Assembly: GCF_032854445.1 (NCBI RefSeq)
Contig: NC_088295.1
Span: 15,735,385-15,799,384 of the forward strand
Origin: Liolophura sinensis
Taxonomy: Eukaryota > Mollusca > Polyplacophora > Chitonida > Chitonidae
Reading direction: 5' to 3'
DNA: 64,000 nucleotides
The position numbers and the translations under genes are program-made. The notes beneath the pieces were generated by a model, which saw only the letters and a program-made list of their open reading frames with translations, did no database searches and was not told the origin of the DNA. Shown here in pieces: positions 49,201 to 61,200 of this stretch (position 1 is its first letter; the number at the start of each line of letters is the position of its first letter).

Positions 49201-52200
49201 TCATTACATGTACTTAACAAAGTATGAAGGGCACAAGTATACAGGTTACAACGGCATGGGGTCATTGGGTATTAAAGTAAACTAGATACTGTAATTCTTC
49301 AATATTTTCAAATGTTGCAAGGTGTTTATTGAAGCATATTCTGAAGGCATTATTCTGTGTAGACTGATAAAATTATACTTTTTGCAAAGCCCTGAAATTG
49401 GCCAACCAACAAATGTAGTTTTGTCTCCAAAATCTAATTATAAATGTGAATAATTTGCACTGAAAGTTGCTCTTTCATATGCAAAAAGGTTGAGGAAATA
49501 GGACAGTCTTTTACCAATGATTCAGTCATTAACACCATTTCAGTATGTATCGATATACAGCTCTCGACTCACAAACATCTACTCAACTGCTATTATTAAA
49601 GCAGCATCTTGTATGAGTATGCATCAATTCTGCTATAATATTCATTTCAAAACATATTTATACACAAGTACACAGTGATTTTCACTTCAAAGTACTTTAA
49701 CTCTTCTGAAAGAGAGCCATAACACTCTTTTCAAACTGGCCGTGGTCACATTTGATCAACATGTTTTATAGATATTTTTAATAGTAGCTGACAATTTATA
49801 AGGAGGATATCTATTCTAACCTAGACCTATTCACCAAGAGAGAATATGCAAATATAATGGTCATATCAACTACAAATAACCCTGCCCTCTCTGAGTATTT
49901 TAGTGCTCATGGGTTACAAGTCGTCCCCTTTTGTAAGGGGAGTAAGTGAGAATAAATGGGGTCACATCATAAATCTATCAGGTCTGTGAATTAGTAAAAT
50001 GACATTCCCCAACTGCAATGCCTGGCTAGGTGTTTACATGTGTAACCAGGTAGTCATTGTACAATGATATACAAGTATACAGGTGGGTAGACATGCCATT
50101 AACACTTGTAGTGACATGGAGCATGGAACAGGTCCAAGGTTACTTTGATCAAATGACCTGCAAGTACAGGTATTCCATTCCATATAATCATTAAATATTA
50201 TAAATTCATTGACCAGGTTGAAGAACGCATCGTTTATTAATGTAAACATCTAATTAACCTGTTTGTGTCAGGAACATTTCTTGATCTCTACAATGGTACC
50301 TGGCTCTTTCTGCAATCACAGCACACTTCATGGCTATCAAATTCCTCTATATCCCGGTTACAAGACCAATACAATTAGGCATGGCCACATAAATTTACCA
50401 TTACTTAAATGTCATTCCAAACATGGCTCATGTTGTGCAAGTGTGTCTATCTTACTATCAGTAGGTAACGTGACACCGTAGTGACTGGATAAGTCATATT
50501 GGAATTCCTTTAGTTTGTTCTGATTTATTTATTTGATTGTTCCTTCACGCAATACTAAAAAATTTGTCACATATATGACAGAGGTCAGTTTTATAGGTGA
50601 AGCAAATCAGATGTGCCTAGGGTAAACCAATGACGTTTGGCAAGTTACTGACAAACTTTCTCCAATGTGTGGTACAGATAAGCACAGTTATGGTGGAAGA
50701 CAAGAAACGTATACAGCTCAGTCAGCAGTAGAAAAGACAGGAAAATCTAGCAAGGCCTGGTATCTAACATTGAAACAAAACAACAAAACATGTGAAAGTA
50801 CATGTACAGGGTCATTTTGAATTCTGATACACGGTACAGATATGTACTTAAAAGCAATAGCATAAACATTTGAAATGCATAGTATACACAAGATAATCTC
50901 ATGTTTCATGTACCTGTGTCTTTCAGTTGTACCATGGAACCAGTTATTAAACATGCTTGGTTCAATACATATACAAAGATATATGCATTATATCTAAGAT
51001 ACTAAAACGCACTAACAGGTGGCAATAGTGTTAATGTTCTGAACAACACAATGCACATGTGTATATGATGACCTGTGTGTACAGTTGTAACAATAACAGG
51101 TGGCAGTGTCAAGCAACCATTACCTGGCACTACTGAAGCACTTCATTCCGACTTCAATGGCACCAATACAGATAAAAGACTGAGGTCACTCAAGGGCCAA
51201 AACTGTCTATTATATGGAAAACATGTTATTCAAAACAAGTCTAACCAGAAATATGACATGTATGTCTATTCCAACAGAGCACTCAAATAAAGCTAAAGCA
51301 GTTGTCTGGTTTGAAAGTGTCATTCTATTGACTCTCAGGCAATGTATCATACCCACCACAGCTGTCTTCAGTCACTTACGAACCATAGCTGCAAACAGTA
51401 GTTTATTCTCGATTCCATTAACACAAAAAACTCTTTACATCAATCAACCATGAAAAAAATAAACAAATCTTCTTCTACAGACGTGCTACAAAGAAAAGTC
51501 AGTATGTTGTAATAGATTTGAACCACATTGTTTCAAGAATATGCATTTCTAAAATGGTTTGTCCTTTTGCCTAGTGTTCATAAACAAACCCTTTCACATG
51601 CCTACCTTCATTCTCTGATGACTCAAATTCCAAATCAATATCACACAGTTGTTGTTGTTGCAACATCATTTCAGCACGATTAAGGTAATGTCTAGTCACA
51701 GCTTTGCATTTTCCATCTCTGTTCCCGGATGGAACTTTCCCTCTGGTTTTCCACTGCTTCTGTGCCCTTGGTACAAGAAGACTTTTGAAATCAGAATTCC
51801 CTGTCACGGGTAGAACAAGTTCTGGGTTATCGTTTGCTTGCTCCAGAGTAATTGGGATTTGGATACCCAAATTCCGTTCCCTCTGCTGGCACTTTGCTGC
51901 CCTGAGAGCCACAGCGAGTGGGTGGCAACTTCTCACCAAGGCTTTTGTTGTCTCCTCACTTTCAGATGTAGAGACGTCCTTGAATGAAGATTGAACACTG
52001 CTATTTTCTTCATGCATCCTTCTATTAAGATCTTCCATACAGGACTTGCTGACCGACACACTTGGTTCAATTCCCCCACCATCTGCGATCACACCTGGAG
52101 ATAGAGCACCTGGTCTTCCGGCACTCACAAACATTCTACCTGGACCAGAAGTATTTATGTTGGAATTTCCGTGTGCAGGTTCCACAGTGCCAGTTTCTGC

Positions 52201-55200
52201 ATGTAGAGACTGGCTTTCAGGGTCATAATGACTTGTTTGTAATGCCGATGTGCTTTTGCGAGCTGCTTGCAGCTTCTGGTCATACATTTTACGTAAAACA
52301 GCAGAACCTGGTCGTTCTTGGCTTTTCACAGCAGCTGCGTTACCGTTGTTGGCTCTAGATGACGATACCAATGGTGAATGGTGAAATCCATGATTTCTTC
52401 CTGAGGACGCATGGTATCGAGGAGATCCAACAGTTCTAGATTTTGTTGGTAAATTTTGCGATGGTTTCGGTGAGAGTTTATGTAAATTTGGTCTGTTTGG
52501 TTTCATGGACAAGTCAGAAGTACTAAATGATTTAGCTTTGAACAAAGTTTTTGCACTGTTTTGGGTATTCCCTTCAATGTTATCTTTGGAAATGGTTTCT
52601 CTGTGACTTTTACTTGCCACTGGCCAGGCAGACACTGATATTCTTGGAGAATTGCCGCTTCGATTAAAAGACTCTGGTTTTTGCCAGGACTGCCTGGGGG
52701 AAGCTTTTCTTGCAACAGGTCTAAAATCTGACCTGTTACCTGCTTGATGACCCCCTAGTTGATGAATGCCATTTTGAGAATGTGACGTTTTCAAATCCAG
52801 GGCAGAGCTATAATGCAAGGTCCCTTTGGACATGCCTTCTGTTAGTGAACTGCGAATTAAGCTTTCCTGACTTGTTGATACTGAACGCCTGGGGCTCATA
52901 GAGCTCTGTTGTGATCTGCCAGTTTTTGGCCATACTGATAATGAATTCCAACTTCTGTCATCTAGGGACATTGTTTTCTTCTTTTCTGATAAAATATGAT
53001 TAGCTGTTCTAGAAGGGCCTTTTTGGTTATAATCCAAACTCTGGTGCACATGTACTGGTGTAGGACTGATACTTCTGACAGGTCGTGGAATACGCGATTT
53101 ACTTGGACGCTTTGCCCTGATGCCAGTGGATGTTAGTTGTTCAGATTCAACTTCAGCACGAACACTTAATGACCCATTTCCTTGTTTCCCAGACTCTTCT
53201 GGACTGGCTTCATCTGGAGGTTTGTAGATCACATAAACTGGCTCCTCTAGCACCATGTATTTGCACTCCGTGCTGCTGTGGATAGGGAAAGCCTTCAGAG
53301 GTTTGTCCCTCTGTTGGACAGGCTGCTCTGGCCTGGATTGGGGTTTTCTTAGTCGGAAGTTACCCGGATTATGAGAGGAGTTCACAGTGTTTAAGAGGCT
53401 GTGAGGAGTTTCACCAAAGGAAACAGTTTTCTTAGATTTTCTCTCCTCCACACTGAAGTTAGCTCTTGGTCTGTTCTTGGAATCAGTGAAATGAGCTGAC
53501 TGTGGCCTTACTGATTTCTCACACTGCACACTTTCTAATGTCTTTGAGTTTGTGGAAGAAAACCCAGGTGTTTTGTCTGAATCTCTCGTTTTATGCTCAG
53601 ATGAAATTTCCTGAAAAGTATTTTTTCGTTCCTTTACACCATCTATAGGTTTTGACCTTTGCACATCAGAAACTTTAGAATGCACAAATACTGATGTCTG
53701 TGGCTCTGGATTGTTTATGAATTTCAACAGTTTATCATGAAGAAAGTTCAAACCCACTGATGCAGAATTTGATCTATCCCGTTTCTTGAGTGGTCGACTC
53801 TTTGGCCTTGTGTTCAGCGCTTCCAGTGACTGTGACCTGACTGGTATTATTTCATTTGCAGCTGTCCTGCTTTTTGAAATATTGTGACTGTCTGTTTTAA
53901 CCTCGTGATCTGGTTTTACCCTATTCTCTGGCACCTGGGCTTTCATACATGTGCATGTAGGACTTGTTTCCATCACCTTGGGGGTGCACTGGCCTTCTGA
54001 ATCAGCAGGATGAATTATCACTGTGGGAATAGATTTGGTTATTGGCTTCATTTGCTCAGAGCTATTGTCAATGGAGTTTGGATTACGATTTGTTGGATGC
54101 GTGTATTGTTCTACACTGTTGACCACAGGTGGCCTGACACTGTAATGCACACTGTCCTTGTATCCCTGATATCCCTGATGTGGGGGCTGTTTACCCTCCC
54201 TTACTGAGGTAGACAAGTGTCCCCGCTCACTAAATATACTGTACTGGGATGACAATTCATCCGTCATTTCAGAAGAGCACCTGCTCAAGCTTCTGACACT
54301 ACTGGCCCTGTGTCGTAGCTGTTGAATGGCATCCATTGCTTGTATATCTTCAACTGACTGAGGTTTGAAAATAGATATATCATTTTGGAGACTTTGACCA
54401 TTCGAGTTCACAAGAATTTTACCCTGTGAGAGGGAGTTCAAAGACCAAAACTTGCGGACTGGTCTAGCACTTGCGTTCACTACTGACTCCATGTCACTTT
54501 CAACAGCACTTTCAGTGTCATAGCATGATTCAGGTTTCATCTCCTGATTGGGGGCTAAAAAGGGTTTAATGTTCTCCAAGTCAGAAAAATCATTTTCTCC
54601 TTGATCTGGTAAGTGTTTCACCTGTGCATTGACATCTGGTCCATGAGACTGGAACGCATTTCCTAGACTGTGCAATGAAGTGGTGTCCGGCTGAGACCTT
54701 CCCTGGACTTGACGGCTTAATGCTCCTAACCGATTCACAGAGTTTTCTGAATTCTGGTTATCAACACATTTTAAATGTTTTTCTGATTGGGGCCTTTGGT
54801 TACAATCATATGTTCTTGTTTCTGGAGAGTTAATTACTCTGATGGTTTTCTGATTTACATGTTCAAATGTATTACCTGTAATAAGAAATCTACCAGACAT
54901 AGAAACTGGTCCTTCCTCACAATCAAGTTTACCACAAGTGGAGATTGGCATTTCGTTGCAATCATATCTGTTACAAACGGGACTTTCCTGGCTATCATAT
55001 CCAGCAGAAACTGGCCTTTTATGACTATCACATATGGCAAAAACTGGTCTTTCCTGACAGATAGAAATTGGCCTTTCCTGGCTATCATATGTGTAAGAAA
55101 CTGGACTTTTCTGGCTATCATATCTAGCAGAAACTGGCCATTCTTGATTATCACATCTAGCAGAAACTGACCTTTTTTGGCCATTATATCTAGCAGAAAC

Positions 55201-58200
55201 TGACCTTTCACGACTATCACGTCTAGAAGAAACTTGTCTTTCCTGACTAATAGAAATTGACCTTTCCTGGCTATCATATCTACCAGACACTGGCCTTTCC
55301 TGGCTATCATATCTACCAGAAACTGGCCTTTCATGGCTGTCATGTCTAGTATCTGATCTTTGCTGACTATCATATCCAGCAGAATCTGCACTTTCATGGC
55401 TATCGTATCTAGCAGAAACTGGCTTTTCTTGGCTATCATGTCTGCCAGATATTGGCCTTTTCTGGCTATCATATCTAGCAGATATTGGCCTTTTCTGGCT
55501 ATCATATCTAGCAGATACTGGCCTTTCCTTACTATCATATCTAGCAGATATTGGCCTTTTCTGGCTATCATATCTAGCAGAAACAGGCCTTTCCTGGCTA
55601 TCATATCTATCAGATATTGGCATTTCTTGACTATTGTATCTAGCAGATGCAGGCCATTCCTGGTTATCATCTCTACCAGACATTGGCCTTTCATGGCTAT
55701 CACGTCTAACAGAAACTGGTCTTTCCTGGCTATCATATCTAGCAGAAACAGGCCTTTCCTGGCTTTTATATCTATTAGATATTGGCCTTTCCTTACTATC
55801 ATATCTAACAGAGATTGGCCTTTTCTGGCTATCATATCTAGCAGAAACAGGCCTTTCATGGTTATCATATCCACCAGAAATTGGCCTTTCATGGCCATCA
55901 TGTCTAACAGAAACAGGCCTTTCCTGGCTATCATATCTAGCAGAAACAGGCCTTTCCTCGCTATCATATCTACCAGACATTGGCCTTTCATGGCCATCAT
56001 GTCTAACAAAAACAGGCCTTTCCAGGCTTCCATATCTAGCAGAATCAGGTCTTTCCTGGCTATCATATCTACCAGACATTGGTCTTTCATGTCCATCATA
56101 TCTAACAGAAACTGGCCTCTCCTGGCTATCATATCTAGCAGAAACAGGCCTTTCCTCACTATCATATCTACCAGAAATTGGCATTTCACAGCTATTATGT
56201 GCAGGAGAAACTGGCCTTTCCTGGCTATTATATTTACCAGACAATGGTCTATCCTCGTTATAATATCTAGCAGAAACAGATCCTTCCTGTCTACCATTTC
56301 TAGCAGAAATTTGCCTTTCCTGGCTATCATATCTATCAGAAACCGGTCTTTTCTTACTATTATATCCATAAGAAAGTTGGTTTGCGTGACTGTCAGAGGT
56401 AGTATTGATAAATTTTTCCTGCCTGTTATGATTACAGGGTGAGTGTCTTTCCTGACTATCATATCTAGAGTAAACTGGTCTTTCCTGGTTAATGAATCTT
56501 GAAGACACTGACTTTTCATTTTGCCCATTATCCTTAACCAGAAAGTATGATGGAACAACATTTTCAATGTCAGCGTGAACGTAAGCCTTGCTTACATGCA
56601 TGTGTGTCATTTTCTCTTTCTCAAGTGACATCTGAACTGTTTTTGCCCACTGCCTGACGTCCTTCAAAATGTATGAGCTGCACGGCATATGGTAATTGGC
56701 ACTGTCCACACTGCTGGAATCACTTGACAAATGCTCGCGTTGAGTGACTGTGGACTTCTGAAGCTGACTGGGCTCTACATTCCTAGTCCAAGAAGCTCTT
56801 TTTCTATGGGTTTTCTTTTTGGAGTCACAAAGCTGATAAGAAGCAGAAGAAGACACAGATGCAGTCAATTCCACATCAGACCATGTCCGCCGGATGTCAG
56901 ACCGCTTCCTCTCACGAATACTTAATTCCCTGACTCGATACTCTGAATTTCTCTGCACATCAGAAGCTGTGGTAACCAGTCTGCGAATCTTACTTAACAC
57001 ACTTTTATTGTCATATCTGTCTATTGGCACAATGTCCGATACAGAATCGTTTCCTGGGTTTGGTGGCAAGGAAAAATTAGTTCCGCTTGGCTCATTACTC
57101 TTGTTAGCTTTGACATGAACCATGAAGTGCTGGTTACCCATCACAGAAGGGGATGTACAAGCACTGCTAACAGGTAGCACAGATTCTGGAGAAACAGAGG
57201 GCAAGTCATCAGCAGAAACAGCTTTGCCACAGGCTTCCATGTGCAGAGATCTACTTGAATTTAAACTGACATTCGCTTTATGAGAGTTTGTCACTGTATC
57301 AATGAATTCAGCTGGGGATTTTAAGAGATTATTTTTACTTATCTTATCAGATTGATTTTGGTGGTTGTCAGTGTTTGAGGATATATGCTGTGTCTGCATG
57401 TGGTCAGGCTGTGATTGGCATTCCTGGTAAACTAAGCTGTCTTTGTCCTTTATAGTAGTAATCTTCTCATGAACATTGGCTGCATTGTCACTTTGGCCAC
57501 CAGCAGCTGCTGGAGCTTCGTAGCATGTAACCACTGCTGTAGCAAAGCTTTTCTTTGAACTCGATTCAGAATTTGAGCTCTGTTTAGGTTCACTGTCACT
57601 TTGTTTTTGCCTTGGAGACAATGCTGCTGAGGTCTGGCCATTCACCACATCAGCCGGTGATACAAATGTATCCACAGTCCCACAAATGCCTTCACTATGT
57701 CTAGGCTGACTATCAGGGTTAAGTTTCTTTGAAAGTTTAGCCTGTAAGTTTCTTGAGATTGCCTCCATGTCCACCTGACCAGGGAACACAAAGTGTCTGG
57801 GAGATGACTGGCTTTGAGTCGAGTATCCTGAAGTTTCAGAACTAGAGTGAAGGGTATGGGCAGAGTCAGAGGTAGTTGTCTGCCCAGGGAAGGCCCAGGG
57901 TACAGAGGATGGAGTTGGAGTATACAATTTCAAAGTTTTCTGCAACTCAGTAGCTAGCTGTGAAACGCTTGTCTGTGTTAATACTTTAGGTTTATGGTTA
58001 CCTCTGGCTTTTTGCTCCTTTCCTACATCAGTGGCATTTTCAAACACACCTTTGATGGCAAGCAACTTGCCACTGTTTTGTGTCTTTTCCTTGCTAAGAG
58101 AACGTCTTGGACTGACTTGTTTGGGTGTCTCACTATCATCTCCCAATGTTGTCTCAAAAATACCCTTCACATTCTCGACACTTTCTCTGCCACGCTGAAG

Positions 58201-61200
58201 TTTGATGGATCGCCGAAGATGCTCAGAATTATCAATTGCTTTTGGTTCACTAATACTGTCATTTACTTCCTTTTCAAAGATGCTTATCACATTCTGTTTA
58301 AACCTTGATCCACTTCTGATTTTCCTAACAGATGTTGCTTGGTCTTCCATGCTTTTGTTCAATTTTGAAATCATCTGTGATATTTGGTCCTGTTTGAGCC
58401 TTGGTGTGGAATTTTCAGTGTTCTCAGAAGACTTCCTAGGGGAATTTACTGATTTCTCAAACTTTTCAGATCTTTCCTTGACAGAAAAACTTCTCTGGAG
58501 AGAGGTCCGTACTGGGATGTCATTTAAGGAGTTGGCTGATTCTGCTGAGGTATTATCTATCTTCCCATGGATCAGTGAGGTGGAAGAATCACGATTAGAG
58601 CTTTTGTGCTCTTTCAAAGTGGCCTCCTTGGAAAAATTCCTGAACTCTCTTTCCAGCTCATCCCCATCCCAGGAGTCTGATTCAACTCCATCTTCATCCT
58701 GATCATCTTCTATCAACTGGCTGAACTGTAGGCTGAGGTCCTCACTGCTCATCTTCAGTATATAATGGTGTAGTCCAGCACAAGGGAACCTTCACTATGG
58801 TGAAAATGAAGCAATTCACTCATATCATGTGTAGGATTCCTGGAATTTTGTATCCACATTATTTTGTCACGGTTTTAAGCAACAAAAAGTCCCCCTTATA
58901 AGGACGGACTTTGGCACACTTTCTCAGCTTACTTTCAATCTGACACCAAATCAGTCTTGGATACAAAGTAGAATGTATCTGCCTGTAAATTCCACCATGT
59001 CCACAGCGTCAAGTATCCATTTAAGAACTAAAGATTAGTAAACAATTCAGAAGTGAAAAAAACATGAAACCGATACTGGCTGTAAAATGAAAATTCATGA
59101 AAGCCTTCTGACTGCTATGTGTCCACAGCCTATCCCTGTCATATTGTCATCATGGTAGATTCTCCTCTGAAACTGCTCAGATTATGAATTATTAAGAGTC
59201 CTGCCTGGGCTGTATTGACAACGTCTTGGTGAATCCCTGTTGTGTGGTACATTGTCATCTTAGCTAACTGACAATCCACTTTGTAGATCCTCCACATAAA
59301 TATTCACACAAGGCATGTCATCACCTCCTTGGAAAGTTAATTCTGTTTTTGTTTTTTTTTTCCATGTAGGCTTGGTACTGTACATTGTGCAAGGCTCAAA
59401 GTTAGGGTATCATTCTACTTAACCAAGGAATACCCAGCACAAATAGCATGCTTCTACTGTAGTGTCAGCTTGTCCACAGAAAGCCATATACACAGCCATG
59501 AAACTTTGCTGTAATAAAAAGCTAGCACTGGCAATGTGTCAAAAAACTATAGTCCCTGTTACCTAGCCTGCACTTATGTGACCAGGATTTAAAGGCCCCT
59601 GCAGATTGGAGACACCTGATTATCATGGGGCAAACAAGCAATCCAGTGAACTGAGCGGTTCCCCAGTGGGAGCTGTTCCACTGGCCCAGGGGGACAAGTC
59701 TGAGCATGAACAGTCACTCTATCTCCATTGGCGACTTCACCACTGTCTTGGTGGGCACTGCTTGTCTTGGGGGTTTCAATTACTGGCCACATAGGTGCCA
59801 AGACAGACTACTACTATTCTAATCCCTTCTCCCATTTGGACAGATCCCAAATTTGGCAAATATTGTATTTACAAGGAGCCATCAGTGTGTCTCTCTCACT
59901 CATGAGCTGACTACAGCTGTTATGAACACATACAGGTAATGATTCATTGACTTCACCCAACATAACCCAGCACTACACAGGATAATGTTAAGTCAAGGCA
60001 GCTAGGGTTAAACTGTAATTGATTCACAGGGACTAGAGACTACATATATAGTGGTCAACCACTTCTGTGGTTTATAGCACAAGGGTGGGAAAAAAATACA
60101 GAAATCAAGGGATATTAGCACACCATTGTTACATCACAGCCACTCATTTGTGACAAACAATATTACCATACAACATTATATTGCCTGAAATTATTAGTGT
60201 TATTGTGATAATTGTACTGTGAAGGCTGATGATGTACTATCTGATACATAGCAACAAGTTTCCATTATGAGGAAAATGACGAACCACAACTTAATGGATA
60301 TTAAAGAACATCCACGTGTAAACAAAGCTCATATATTAAAAATACATGCCAGCAAATAGGCAGCATGTTTAACGTAATATGCACTGGTTCACAAGAAGAG
60401 CCATCAATCGTTTCAGCATGGAAAATTTGAGAGAGCCCTCCATTTAATATCCCACTAGCTTTCAAATAAGCACACAGGGTCACATAATTATAAAAAGAAG
60501 TAATAGTCTGTGTACACATGTATTTAATGACAGCTAGTGGATCAACTCAACTGTCAATATGCACCATGCCTGATCTGTCAAAATACACCTAAAATCCTCT
60601 GTAATGGCTTTCAATTCGAGTGAGGACAGGTCACTTAATTCATATTTACACACCATCAAATACACCTGTACCAGCCATCAGGTATGAACTATTATGACAG
60701 ACGTGGTCTGCAGTTCAAATGACACACTCTGTGAAGACCTTGTAGACATGTCTATAAGCCAGAGATCAAAGTAAATATCTTTACCTTGTCAACAAGGGTA
60801 CTGTTTATGGTGTCCGGTGACAAGGAAGAATTTAATACCACCGGAATTGTGTATATAACTATCAAATCTTATTTTGATACACGGCAACTAAATATCCACC
60901 ATATGTACAACAACTTCACACTAATTAGTTAGTTTACGAACTACATGTACAGGGGTGTGAATGACCATTTTCAAACTTTATACATTGTACATATGATGGG
61001 TTACAACAGAAATATATTACAGACTATAAATCTTCTGTAGCTGCCTGAAAACTGAAGTTGAGTAATCTCAGCATAACCCCGTTCAGCCATACACTATCCA
61101 TTCACATACCTGAATTAATACAAAGTATTCACAAGTGTTCAGTGAAGTAGGTCCTAAAAATGTGGGGTTTTTTTTTCACCGAATATCATTCAGTATACAT

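Larger units (their letters stand above)
45650..51605. other. Intron sequence, no gene seen
   Basis: AT-rich noncoding sequence between the giant exon and the shared FLII exon. Apart from a family V SINE near 50521 I see no exon, RNA gene or array. Open frames are short and scattered. Confidence 0.6.

Noticed and set aside
54855..56567. Long second open frame on the minus strand (570 codons) and plus-strand frames at 55360-56442 and 55634-56263
   Set aside because: They lie wholly over the 33 bp minisatellite, whose period is divisible by three, so any frame free of stops in one unit stays open. They encode monotonous hydrophobic repeats and have no splice or start context.
31092..58752. Supervillin gene (giant N-terminus plus gelsolin repeats)
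   Set aside because: The gelsolin-side exons match FLII closely, end in the FLII tail without a villin headpiece, and join in phase to FLII leucine-rich-repeat exons.
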